In this document: positions 22,439 to 31,058 of the stretch, piece by piece
Position numbering within the stretch: position 1 is the stretch's first letter
Layout of the letters: each line of letters begins with the position of its first letter
Made by a program: the position numbers and the translations under genes
NCBI GenBank assembly: GCA_964431205.1
Contig: CAYSIX010000008.1
Coordinates: forward strand, 1-34,619
Source: CAYSIX01 sp964431205
Lineage (GTDB): Bacteria > Planctomycetota > Phycisphaerae > Phycisphaerales > Phycisphaeraceae
Direction: 5' to 3'
Length of the DNA stretch: 34,619 nt
Notes under the pieces: model-generated
What the model was told of the DNA's origin: nothing
What the model saw: only the letters and a program-made list of their open reading frames with translations
Database searches by the model: none

Positions 22439-23542
22439 ATGAGTCTCAAGCGACTGCGAAGCGTATGGGTCGGCGCGCTGGCCGCCGGCCTGGGGCTGCT
22501 CGGATGCACCGCCGGCTCACACGCCGCGGACTGGCCCGCCGACACCCACGTCAGCGACCGGCCGATCACGCGCATCGCCTTCGGCTCGTGCGCCCGCGAG
22601 GATCGACCCCAACCGATCTGGAACGCGATCGCTGAGACCGAGCCCGACCTGTTCCTTTTCATCGGCGACAACGTCTACGCCGACATCCCCGAGCGGCCCA
22701 AGACAGCCGACGACATCCGCGCCACGTGGGACCAGCTCGCCGACCGCCCGGAGTGGCAGGCCTTCCGCGACAACGTGCCCATCCTGGCCACGTGGGACGA
22801 CCACGACTACGGGCTCAACGACTCGGGCAAGGAGTTCCCGCTCAAGCGACCGTCGCAACAATTGTTTCTCGAGTTTTTCGGGGAGCCCGCCGACTCGCCT
22901 CGATGGGACCGCGAAGGCATCTACGCCGCGTGGACCTTCGGGCCCGAGGGCCGACGCGTGCAGATCATCCTGCTCGACACCCGCTACCACCGCGACCCGC
23001 TCATCCGCAATCCCAAGGGCCGGGAGGGCGGCCTCGGACCCTACCTGCCCCGCACCGACGGCACGGGTGAGCTGCTCGGCGAGTCGCAGTGGCGCTGGCT
23101 CGAGGCGCAGCTCCGCCAACCGGCCGACCTGCGCATCATCGGCTCGAGCATCCAGGTCGTCCCCTTCGAGCACCGCTGGGAGGGATGGGGCAACTTCCCA
23201 CACGAACGCGAACGCCTGTACCGGCTCATCGATCGCTCCGGCGCGAACGGCGTCGTCTTCATCAGCGGCGACCGCCACCTGACCGAGGTCAGCCGCGACA
23301 CCGACCCGCCGGCCCCCTACCCGCTCTACGACTTCACCTCCTCGGGCATGAACCAGGGCAAGGGCAACCCCCGCGAGCCCAACCGCTTCCGCGTCACCGA
23401 CGTCCGACGCGAGTCCACCTTCGGCTTGATCCGCATCGACTGGGAAGCCCCCACCCCGACCGTCACGTTCGAGGCCCGCGGCGGCGAGGGCGAGCTGCTG
23501 TTCGATCACCGGGTTCCGCTCTCTGACCTACGGCAGCCGTAG
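22439..23542 (+). CDS. PhoD-like metallophosphatase, lipoprotein
   Basis: A 367-residue exported phosphatase/phosphodiesterase of the PhoD type. The signal ends in a lipobox (LLGC, Cys23). The metal-binding motifs are in order: FGSCARED (48-55), FIGDNVYAD (74-82), ATWDDHDYG (117-125), QIILLDTRYHRDP, and FISGDRHLTEV. The C-terminal DFTSSGMNQG and FGLIRIDWE are also typical. It lacks the N-terminal Ig-like domain of Bacillus PhoD, as is common for short PhoD-like proteins of Planctomycetes. GGAG lies about 10 nt before ATG 22439. It is probably periplasmic or outer-membrane bound, scavenging phosphate. Confidence 0.92.
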   Translation: MSLKRLRSVWVGALAAGLGLLGCTAGSHAADWPADTHVSDRPITRIAFGSCAREDRPQPIWNAIAETEPDLFLFIGDNVYADIPERPKTADDIRATWDQLADRPEWQAFRDNVPILATWDDHDYGLNDSGKEFPLKRPSQQLFLEFFGEPADSPRWDREGIYAAWTFGPEGRRVQIILLDTRYHRDPLIRNPKGREGGLGPYLPRTDGTGELLGESQWRWLEAQLRQPADLRIIGSSIQVVPFEHRWEGWGNFPHERERLYRLIDRSGANGVVFISGDRHLTEVSRDTDPPAPYPLYDFTSSGMNQGKGNPREPNRFRVTDVRRESTFGLIRIDWEAPTPTVTFEARGGEGELLFDHRVPLSDLRQP

Positions 23543-23655
23543 CACGCTGCGTCATCCGAACGCGACACCGTGTGGACCCCGCCGAAGCCGGCTCGCTGGG
23601 GCTCGCCGCCATCACCGGGCGTCCGGTTCGCGTGCCGTGACGCGCGATCCGTACG

Positions 23656-25095
23656 TCACCGCCGCATCCACGGCACCTCGGCGGGCGGGCCGGCCTCCAG
23701 CTCCACCCGGTTCTGCTTGGCGTTGCGGCCCTGGCGGACGGTCACCTCGTAAAGAAGGTCGGCCGTCTCCGCCGGCTCGACGCCCGCCTCGAACTGCACC
23801 GTCTGGAAGTCGTGCGCCTTGGCGTCCAGCTCACTGCGGAACACCACGTCCCCCGGGAACATGCGGCGAACTTCCACGTCGATCGGCTTGTCCGTGTAGT
23901 TGCGGATCTGCTGGCTGTAGATCGTGTGCTCGTCCCAGCCGACGACGCGGCTGCGCGGATCGATCCGCAGGCCCGGCTCGTCCGCGCGGTGCAGCACGTC
24001 CGCGCCGTGCAGTTGCAGCCAGACCTCGTCGCGGTACACCCGCAGCGTGCGCAGCTCGAAGACCACATTCGGATCCGGGCCGAGGTTCAGCTCGATCTCG
24101 TCGCCCACGGGGATGTACCTGATCGGCTGCTCACCGAGGTACGCGAGGCTGTCGGCGTCGGTGTCGCGGAAGATGCGCACCACGCCGTCGGGCAGCGGCG
24201 ACTCGCCCAGGCCCGCCTCGCTGTCGTTGGTCAGCAGGAACATGCGTACAAGCTGGTCGCCGTACTCTCGCGGACGGTAGCGGTATTGCACGCGCACCGG
24301 GGCCTCGGCCGCCTCGAAGCTGCGCATGCGCTTGGCCCACTGGTTGGGGATGGTCTCCGTGCCCTCGATCGTGAAGATGAAGTATTCGCTGAGGCCCTCC
24401 TTGACGATCTGCTTCTCCTCATCCATAAACGTCTGCACCGCGGCGCCCGCGAATCCGCCATACGGATCGGCCCGTTCAACCATCTCGCGCATGGCTCGCG
24501 AACGCGCGGCCGGCGTGCCGCGTCGGACCGCGTCCTGCGACACCAGCCCCCGCCGCGCCAGCTCCGCGATCTTCTCCACCAGGTTGATCGTGCCCACCAC
24601 CAGCCGCACCTGCGCGTCCTCGTAATCCTCGCCGCTTTGGTTGCGGACGGTCACGTAGCCCTCCAGCCGCATGTGCGACTCGTCCGGCGACGCGACGCCC
24701 ACGTAGTCGGCCGTCCACGTGATCCCGCTGGTGAAGTAGCTGATCTCGACCCTCGCCTCCCCCGCCCGCTCGCTGTGCACGTTCCAGTAGAGCATCTGCG
24801 GCTTGTCGTGCGGGAAGGTCGTGTCCAGCAGGCTGAGCGTCTCCGGTCGATCCAGAAACCGCAGCTCCACCGACGTCGGGTCGATCAGCGTGTTCGCCCA
24901 CGAGAACTGCAGGCGATTCGCCCCGGCGTTGAAGCTGACCACCCGCGTCTCCCGCACGAGCGTCAGGTCCTCGGCGTTGTAGATCGTCAACTGCACGGTC
25001 TCCCGGTCGGGGACCGTCGCCAGGTCGATGTTCTTGCCCACGGCGGCGGCCGCGTACAACATCGTCGTCGCAAGACACATCATCACGTATCGCAT
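23656..25095 (-). CDS. Exported DUF4139 protein, copy A
   Basis: A 479-residue exported protein with a signal peptide (about residues 1-20). The DUF4139 pattern is clear: TVQLTIYNAEDLTLVRETRVV (34-53), LQFSWANTLIDPTSV (62-76), VEISYFTSGITWTADYVGV, EGYVTVRNQSGEDYEDAQVRL, and towards the end YRPREYGDQLVRMFLLTNDS, GVVRIFRDTDADSLAYLGEQ and TIYSQQIRNYTDKPIDVEV. DUF4139 proteins are beta-rich and of unknown role in bacteria. ATG 25095 is chosen because AGGAG lies 7 nt upstream, inside the longer ORF that begins at 25110. It lies 49 nt behind copy B, to which it is clearly related. Confidence 0.88.
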   Translation of the reverse strand: MRYVMMCLATTMLYAAAAVGKNIDLATVPDRETVQLTIYNAEDLTLVRETRVVSFNAGANRLQFSWANTLIDPTSVELRFLDRPETLSLLDTTFPHDKPQMLYWNVHSERAGEARVEISYFTSGITWTADYVGVASPDESHMRLEGYVTVRNQSGEDYEDAQVRLVVGTINLVEKIAELARRGLVSQDAVRRGTPAARSRAMREMVERADPYGGFAGAAVQTFMDEEKQIVKEGLSEYFIFTIEGTETIPNQWAKRMRSFEAAEAPVRVQYRYRPREYGDQLVRMFLLTNDSEAGLGESPLPDGVVRIFRDTDADSLAYLGEQPIRYIPVGDEIELNLGPDPNVVFELRTLRVYRDEVWLQLHGADVLHRADEPGLRIDPRSRVVGWDEHTIYSQQIRNYTDKPIDVEVRRMFPGDVVFRSELDAKAHDFQTVQFEAGVEPAETADLLYEVTVRQGRNAKQNRVELEAGPPAEVPWMRR

Positions 25096-25144
25096 GACAT
25101 CACTCCTCATCCGCGGCGCAGGTCGCCCGCGGCGACGCGTCGGT

Positions 25145-26353
25145 TCACCACTCGTTTCGGAAGATCACGTGCAGATAACGGGTGAGCTTGCCGGCCTCGT
25201 CACCCTGACGCGCGGGCAGGTCCACCCGGTACGCGATCCGCTCGTGCGTCGTCTCGTCACGATCGGGGTGCTCGCTCAGGTCCGTCCGGTCGCCGAGCTC
25301 CCACTCGGCCGGCCGAGCCGTGCTGATGCCCGCCTCGCGGCGGACGTGATCGATCGCCTCGACGACGTTCAACGAGACCGGCTGATCCTTGAAGTTTTCA
25401 ATCTCGTACTTGATCACGACCTCGTAGTCGGCCAGGTCGCCCGAACGGCGGACGCGCTCACGCTTGTCGATCGTGCGCTTGACCACAACGTCCTGCGCCA
25501 CGCCGAGGTACAGCTTCATCTCGTCATCGATGGGCGTGAAGGCCCCCCAGTCTTCGCCGAGGAACGCCGTCGTTCCGCCGCTGTCCTTCTGAAAGATGCG
25601 CACCTTGCCGTCCGGCAGCGCGGTCTGACCGAGGCGATGGGCCCGGTCGTTCCTGAGCACGTAGTGCATCGGCACGCGGAGCTTGTGCTGCGGTTGATCG
25701 AGGTAGCCGTGCTGGGCCGGATCGCAGGTGTACGTCTTGCGGATCGGCACGCCGTCGAAGCGTTCGACGAGCATCTCCTTGGTCTCGTCGATGCCGATCG
25801 GCTTGGCGAAGCGCCCGCCGTAGCCCGCGTAGATGCTCGTGTCGTCGAACGCCTCGTTGGCGAAGTTGCGCACGCGCAGGTACTGCGCGAGCGTCAGCGT
25901 CTTCTCATCGTGCTCGGCAACCGCGCGGTAGTTGAAGCTCTTGTCCAGCCCGTCGAGCAGGTAGCTGATCCGCACGCGCGCCGGCCCGTCATCGCTGGCC
26001 GCGACCTGCCAGACCAGCGCGTGCTCGCCCGGCGGGTAGCTCACCGACAGCACGTTGACCGTCTCGGGCCCGCCCGCGCCCGGCTCGGCCAGGACACGAA
26101 ACACGATCGTGCCCGGGTCGATCCGCGTGTTGGCCCACGAGAAGTCGATCTGGTTGATCCCGCGGGTCAGCGGCACGACCCGCTCCTCCTCGACCAGCGT
26201 CGCGTCGGGATGGTCGAGCTGCACCTCGACACGTTCACGGACCGGCAGCGTGGTCAGCTTGACCCGTGCCGCCACAGGCGTCGCCGCGATCGACACCATC
26301 GTCACGATCATCAGGCCAACCGCGAACGATCGGCCCCTCGGTCCTGGCTTCAT
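25145..26353 (-). CDS. Exported DUF4139 protein, copy B
   Basis: A 402-residue exported protein paralogous to the next gene. Signal peptide about residues 1-29 (ends ATPVAA). Shared blocks: INQIDFSWANTRIDPGTIVFR (67-87) against copy A QFSWANTLIDP, VRISYLLDGLDKSFNYRAV, GKVRIFQKDSGGTTAFLGED, and VVIKYEIENFKDQPVSLNVVE. It is shorter than copy A in the middle, where A has an additional Arg-rich segment. AGGGTGA lies before ATG 26353. It follows the MoxR gene by 122 nt on the same strand. The paralogues differ widely, so the duplication is old. Confidence 0.87.
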   Translation of the reverse strand: MKPGPRGRSFAVGLMIVTMVSIAATPVAARVKLTTLPVRERVEVQLDHPDATLVEEERVVPLTRGINQIDFSWANTRIDPGTIVFRVLAEPGAGGPETVNVLSVSYPPGEHALVWQVAASDDGPARVRISYLLDGLDKSFNYRAVAEHDEKTLTLAQYLRVRNFANEAFDDTSIYAGYGGRFAKPIGIDETKEMLVERFDGVPIRKTYTCDPAQHGYLDQPQHKLRVPMHYVLRNDRAHRLGQTALPDGKVRIFQKDSGGTTAFLGEDWGAFTPIDDEMKLYLGVAQDVVVKRTIDKRERVRRSGDLADYEVVIKYEIENFKDQPVSLNVVEAIDHVRREAGISTARPAEWELGDRTDLSEHPDRDETTHERIAYRVDLPARQGDEAGKLTRYLHVIFRNEW

Positions 26354-26475
26354 CGGATCACCCTTTCGTTGTTCACCTCGTTCACGACCCCGTTGGACGC
26401 GGGCGGCCCCCGCCCGGTTCCCGGCCACTGAAGAATCGCGACACCCGGCCGCCCGACCCTGCCTGCCCCTGCGAC

Positions 26476-27457
26476 TCACACCGGGCAGGGCACGGTCTCG
26501 AGCACCTGCTGCATGATCCGCTGGGTCGCGACGCCGTCGGCGTCGTGCATGTACGTCTTGCTGATCGCCCGGTGCGCGAAGACGGGCAGGACGTTGGTGA
26601 TCACGTCGTCGGGAACGACGTAGTCGCGGTCGTGGTAGAGGGCGGTGGCCTTGGCGGCGTGGGTCAGCGCCAGCGACCCGCGGGGCGAGACGCCGATCTC
26701 GAGCTGGTCGTTGTGCCGGGTCGCCTCGGCGATGCGGACGATGTAGTCGAGCAGGGCCCGATCGATGCGGACCCGCTCGACCTGCTTCTGAAGGCTGACC
26801 AGCTCCTGGGAGGTCATGGCCGGCCTGAGGCTGTTCAGGGCGGTGCGGGACGGATCGACGTCGAGCACGCGGGCCTCGTCCTCGGGGCTGGGGTAGCCCA
26901 GGCGGATTCGCATGAGGAAGCGGTCGAGCTGCGACTCGGGCAGGAAGTAGGTGCCCTCGAACTCGAAGGGGTTCTGGGTGGCGATGACGATGAACGGCTC
27001 GACGAGCTTGCGGGTGTGGCCGTCGATCGAGACCTGGCCCTCGTTCATGGCCTCGAGCAGGGCGGACTGGGTGCGGGGGGTGGTGCGATTGATCTCGTCA
27101 GCGAGGACGATGTTAGAGAAGATGGGCCCGGGCTTGAAGACGAACTCGCGGGCCTGCTGGTCCCAGACGGTNNNNNNNNNNTTTGAAGAACGAGCTTGAG
27201 AAGGAAATATGCTGGTCCCAGACGGTGACGCCCAGGACGTCGGCCGGGAGCATGTCGGGGGTGAGCTGGACGCGGGACATGGAGCAGTCGAGGCTGCGGG
27301 CCAGGGCGGAGGCGAGCATGGTCTTGCCGACGCCGGGCACGTCCTCGATGAGCAGGTGACCGCGGGCCAGGAGACAGATGATCAGGCGGTCGATGGCCTG
27401 CTGGTTGCCGAAGAAGCACTGCTGGATGTTGGCGCGCAGGCGCTGGAGTTGTTGCAT
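26476..27457 (-). CDS. MoxR-family AAA ATPase, interrupted by an assembly gap
   Basis: The gene is split by 10 Ns and a frame change, but joins cleanly. The 5' part carries Walker A (EDVPGVGKTMLA) and QLTPDMLPADVLGVTVWDQ; the 3' part carries the sensor region VIATQNPFEFEGTYFLPESQLDRF and the C-terminal lid. Removing 27172-27226 (55 nt between two copies of a 17-mer) gives one continuous frame of 308 residues, with QQAREFVFKPGPIFSNIV and Walker B VLADEINR in between, the expected MoxR order and length. MoxR ATPases act as chaperones for metal insertion or complex maturation. Here it stands before two exported DUF4139 proteins. Confidence 0.9.
27155..27226. other. Scaffold gap with duplicated 17-nt contig ends
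   Basis: The same 17-mer, TGCTGGTCCCAGACGGT, occurs at 27155-27171 and 27210-27226. Between them are 10 Ns (27172-27181) and 28 AT-richer bases (27182-27209) that fit neither neighbour. The two contigs overlap by this 17-mer, and the extra 55 nt are an artefact. Confidence 0.9.
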
Positions 27458-27490
27458 GCGGACGGTTCCAAAGCCGATGCGGCTGCGCGT

Positions 27491-27496
27491 AGTATA
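27491..27496 (-). promoter_or_regulatory. Possible -10 of the MoxR gene
   Basis: TATACT on the minus strand lies 33 nt before the MoxR start at 27457, without a clear -35. On the plus strand TAGAAT at 27679-27684 is a similar lone -10-like site before cdaA. The 295-nt gap (27458-27752) shows no gene. Confidence 0.3.
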
Positions 27497-27752
27497 AGGT
27501 GGGCAAGGCGGTGGACCGCGTGAGGGGTGTCGGGTGTTCGGCGGGCGCGCGTGCTGCCGGGGGTTACCGGACGGGACGGGCGTGGGGCGCCGATCGAGCG
27601 GGCATTATCGGGGCAGGGCGACGGTCTCGCGGGGTGAGCGGGGTTTGCGGTCCGCGGGGCCGTTCGCGGCCGATAGTTTAGAATCGGCAGTGGTCGAACC
27701 ATGAGGCGGCGAGCCGGACGCCGCCGACCCGCGGGATACGCTGAGGGCGCGT

Positions 27753-28625
27753 GTGAACTTCGAGAAGCTGTACCAGCTCGTCGATCGACTCGAGTTCTAC
27801 CTGCGTACCCAGCCGCACGTCGTGCTCATCGAGCTGGCGGTGATCTGGGTGGTGGTGTACATCATCGTGCGCTTCCTCCGTGGGACGCGCGGCGCCGGGG
27901 TGATCAAGGGCGTGTTCCTGCTGCTGTTCATCGGGACGCTGGCGATCCTGATCTTCGGGCAGGAGACGACGTTCGAGCGGCTGAACTTCCTGTACAGCAA
28001 CTTCCTGGCCTTTGCGTCGTTCGTGCTGGTGGTGGTGTTTCAGCCGGAGCTGAGGCGGGCGCTGGTGCGGCTGGGCGAGGCGCGGCTGTTCCGGGGTGGG
28101 GGGCTCCGCAAGGCCCGCGTGATCGACGAGATCCTCAACGCCGTCGATTACCTGTCCACGAACAAGGTCGGCGCGCTGATCGCGATCGAGCGACAGGTCG
28201 GCCTGCGCGGCATCGTGGACCTGGGCACGCTGCTGGACGCCGAGGTCAGCAGCAACCTGCTCAAGACGATCTTCTGGCCCGGCTCGGCGCTGCACGACAT
28301 GGGCGTGGTCGTCCGCGGTGACCGCCTGGTCGCCGCCGGTGTCCAGTTCCCCCTGGCTGAGGGCGAGGACATCCCCCAGGAGCTGGGCTCGAGGCACCGC
28401 GCGGCCATCGGCCTGTCGCAGGAGGCCGACGCCCTGGTCGTCGTGGTCAGCGAGGAGACCGGCACCATCAGCATCGCCGAACGCGGGGAGCTGACCCGCG
28501 GCTTGACGATCGACGAGCTGCGCGACAGCCTCTCCAAGGCGGTGGGCAGCGTCAGCATCGGCCCCCGCGCCGAAAACGACTCGAGCACGGCCGTCAGCGC
28601 CGGCTCGCTGAGCAAGTCCACGTGA
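27753..28625 (+). CDS. cdaA: Diadenylate cyclase (c-di-AMP synthase), CdaA type
   Basis: A 290-residue membrane enzyme making c-di-AMP from two ATP. Three hydrophobic helices lie at about 22-42, 49-68 and 84-97, followed by the DAC domain (about 115-245). The RHR motif is intact (LGSRHRAAIGLS, Arg214-His215-Arg216), and VVVVSEETGTISIA is typical. The DGA motif, normally LHDGAVI, reads LHDMGVVV here (Asp182, Met183, Gly184), so the catalytic Asp is kept but the next two residues are changed. The start is GTG 27753 after GAGG. Its stop overlaps the following YbbR gene by GTGA, the usual cdaA-cdaR pairing. Confidence 0.9.
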   Translation: MNFEKLYQLVDRLEFYLRTQPHVVLIELAVIWVVVYIIVRFLRGTRGAGVIKGVFLLLFIGTLAILIFGQETTFERLNFLYSNFLAFASFVLVVVFQPELRRALVRLGEARLFRGGGLRKARVIDEILNAVDYLSTNKVGALIAIERQVGLRGIVDLGTLLDAEVSSNLLKTIFWPGSALHDMGVVVRGDRLVAAGVQFPLAEGEDIPQELGSRHRAAIGLSQEADALVVVVSEETGTISIAERGELTRGLTIDELRDSLSKAVGSVSIGPRAENDSSTAVSAGSLSKST

Positions 28626-29656
28626 ACGCCATGGCACGCATCACCCGCACATCCTGGGTTCAGCGGCTGGAGACCGGCGCGGTCGTCACGCTCATCACCG
28701 TGCTGATCTGGCTGTATGCCGAGAACAAGAACACCCACACGTTCGAGCAACAGATTCACTATCGGTTCGTCCCCGCTGCCGAATACGCCATGGCGATCGA
28801 ACCGGACAACCGTCGGGTCGCCACGATCACGTTCCGTGCCTCGACGGCGCAGAACGCGCTGCTGAATCAGCTCGCCGACGAACGCTCGGCGTTCGACGTG
28901 CCGATCCGCGACCGCGCCGCGGGGGAAGCGGCCAGCCAGGAGGTGGACCTGCGCGAGAAGTTCAGTGAGCTGTTCGCGGACCTGGGCATCGCGGTGGACA
29001 GCGTGTACCCGCCGACGGAAGCCGTCCGGGCCGAACGGCTCGAGAGCGTCAGCGTGCCGGTCCGTGTGACGTTCGAGGCCGACGTGGCCGTGCGCAACAC
29101 GCCGACGGTCGATCCGGGCGAAATCCCGCTGAGCGTGCCCAGCAGCTTCGTGACCACGGCGTCGGAGCTGTGGGTCGAGGCGGTGGTGCCCGACAGCGCG
29201 TTGGCCGAGGCGGAGGTGAACGTCGCGACCACGCGGGAGGTGGAGCTGCGTGTGCCCGAGGCGATGCTGCAGCAGGCGGACTCGTTCCAGCGTCGGCACC
29301 TGAACCTGATCAAGAAGACGGTGCGGGTGACGTTCACCGTCAGCGACGAACGCGAACAGTACACGCTCGAGCGCGTGAAGCTGTTGATCCAGGACTCGCC
29401 GCTGGTCCGCCGCAAGTACGAGCTGGACGTGCCGGACGACCAGCTCGTGCTGCCGCCGATTCAGATCTCGGGCCCCCGTGAGGTGATCGAGCGGATCCGC
29501 GACCGGGAGGTCGAGATCGAGGCGGTGCTCAAGCCGACGCTCGCGGAGCTGGACGAGGGCGTGCGTTCGTTCACGCCCCGGCTGACCCTGCCCCCCGGGG
29601 TGATTCGGCTGTCGAATCTGGATCCGGTGGAGCTGGTCGTCATCGAGAAACAGTAG
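28622..29656 (+). CDS. cdaR: YbbR-domain protein, CdaR-like regulator of diadenylate cyclase
   Basis: A 344-residue protein with one N-terminal membrane helix (about 18-33, VVTLITVLIWLYAENKN is the typical YbbR start) and an extracytoplasmic part built of YbbR-like repeats (for example around VTFEADVAVRNTPTVDPGEI and VLPPIQISGPREVIERIRDREVEIE). CdaR is known to bind and tune CdaA in Firmicutes. The GTG at 28622 overlaps the cdaA stop; an ATG at 28631 is the other possible start. The glmM gene that often follows in Firmicutes is not here; proA comes next. Confidence 0.85.
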   Translation: MNAMARITRTSWVQRLETGAVVTLITVLIWLYAENKNTHTFEQQIHYRFVPAAEYAMAIEPDNRRVATITFRASTAQNALLNQLADERSAFDVPIRDRAAGEAASQEVDLREKFSELFADLGIAVDSVYPPTEAVRAERLESVSVPVRVTFEADVAVRNTPTVDPGEIPLSVPSSFVTTASELWVEAVVPDSALAEAEVNVATTREVELRVPEAMLQQADSFQRRHLNLIKKTVRVTFTVSDEREQYTLERVKLLIQDSPLVRRKYELDVPDDQLVLPPIQISGPREVIERIRDREVEIEAVLKPTLAELDEGVRSFTPRLTLPPGVIRLSNLDPVELVVIEKQ

Positions 29657-29750
29657 CGGCCGACGGCACGCGGGTCGGCCGGGTGTGGGGCCGCCGCGGC
29701 GGTGGTGCGGGCGGCGGGGTTGGCCTACGATGGTGGTTGAGGAGGCTTGC

Positions 29751-31058
29751 GTGACGACCGAGACGATCAACCGGATGGCCGCGGGCTCGGCGCCGACGGA
29801 CGAGTGGGCGGGGTACTGCGACGAGCTGGCGGACCGTGCGGCGGCCGCGAGCCGGTCGCTGCGCACGGTCCCGGGCGTGCGGCGTGACGAGGCGCTGCGT
29901 CGGCTGGCCCAGCGGCTGCTCGATGCGCGGGCGGCGCTGCGGGAGGCGAACGAGAAGGACCTGGCGGCCGGCCGCGAGATGGGCCTGGGCGCCGCGATGC
30001 TCGAGCGCCTGACGCTGAACGAGAAGCGGATCGAGGCGATGGCCGATTCGGTCCGGCAGATCGCCGATCAGATCGACCCCGTCGGGCGGGTGATCGAGGG
30101 GTACATCCGGCCGAACGGGCTGCGGCTGGCCAAGGTGCGCGTGCCCATCGGCGTGATCCTGTTCATCTACGAGAGCCGGCCGAACGTCACCACGGACGCC
30201 GCGGCCCTGTGCCTCAAGAGCGGCAACGCCGTGATCCTGCGCGGCGGCAAGGAGGCGGTGCACAGCAACACGCTGGTGACCGCGCTGGTGCGCGAGGCGC
30301 TGACCGAGTCGGGCATGCCCGAGCACGCCGTCCAGCTCGTCGGCACGACCGACCGGGCCGTCGTCGGCCGCCTGCTTCAGATGGAGGGGCGGATCGACCT
30401 GTGCATCCCGCGCGGCGGCGAGTCGCTGATCCGCGCCGTTGTCGAGCAGGCCCGCATCCCGGTCATCAAGCACTATCAGGGCAACTGCCACGTGTACGTC
30501 GACGCCGACTGCGACGACCGAATGGCCATCGACATCTGCGTCAACGCCAAAACCCAGCGGCCCAGCGTCTGCAACGCCGTCGAGACCATCCTGGTCCACC
30601 GCGCCGCGGCGGACCGCGGCCTGCTCAAGCTCATCGCCGACGCGCTGACCGAGCGCGGCGTCGAGCTGCGCGGCGACGCCGACGTCTGCCGCACCCTCGC
30701 GGCGGCCCGTCCCGCCAGCGAAGACGACTGGAAGACCGAGTTCCTCGACCTGATCGTCGCGGTCAAGGTCGTCGACAGCCTCGACGACGCGGTCGACCAC
30801 ATCGCCCGCTACGGCTCGCAGCACACCGACGCGATCGTCACTCGCGACATCGACGCCGCCGACCGGTTCGTCCAGCGCGTCGATTCGGCCAACGTCCTGG
30901 TTAACTGCTCCACCCGCTTCAGCGACGGGGGCGAGTACGGCCTGGGCGCTGAGATCGGCATCAGCACCGACAAGCTCCACGCCCGCGGACCCATGGGCGC
31001 CGCCGACCTGACCACCTACAAGTGGGTCGCTCATGGCAGCGGCCAGATCCGCACCTGA
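29751..31058 (+). CDS. proA: Glutamate-5-semialdehyde dehydrogenase (gamma-glutamyl phosphate reductase)
   Basis: A 435-residue NADPH-dependent enzyme of proline synthesis, reducing gamma-glutamyl phosphate to the semialdehyde. Typical ProA blocks: ANEKDLAAGREMGLGAAMLERLTL, VPIGVILFIYESRPNVTTDAA (131-151), NAVILRGGKEAVHSN, RGGESLIRAV, and the catalytic Cys274 in KTQRPSVCNAVET; it ends with RGPMGAADLTTYKWV. GTG 29751 is chosen because GAGGAGG stands 6 to 8 nt before it; the upstream in-frame ATG at 29685 has no family match. No proB is next to it. Its stop overlaps the next start (TGATG). Confidence 0.95.
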   Translation: MTTETINRMAAGSAPTDEWAGYCDELADRAAAASRSLRTVPGVRRDEALRRLAQRLLDARAALREANEKDLAAGREMGLGAAMLERLTLNEKRIEAMADSVRQIADQIDPVGRVIEGYIRPNGLRLAKVRVPIGVILFIYESRPNVTTDAAALCLKSGNAVILRGGKEAVHSNTLVTALVREALTESGMPEHAVQLVGTTDRAVVGRLLQMEGRIDLCIPRGGESLIRAVVEQARIPVIKHYQGNCHVYVDADCDDRMAIDICVNAKTQRPSVCNAVETILVHRAAADRGLLKLIADALTERGVELRGDADVCRTLAAARPASEDDWKTEFLDLIVAVKVVDSLDDAVDHIARYGSQHTDAIVTRDIDAADRFVQRVDSANVLVNCSTRFSDGGEYGLGAEIGISTDKLHARGPMGAADLTTYKWVAHGSGQIRT

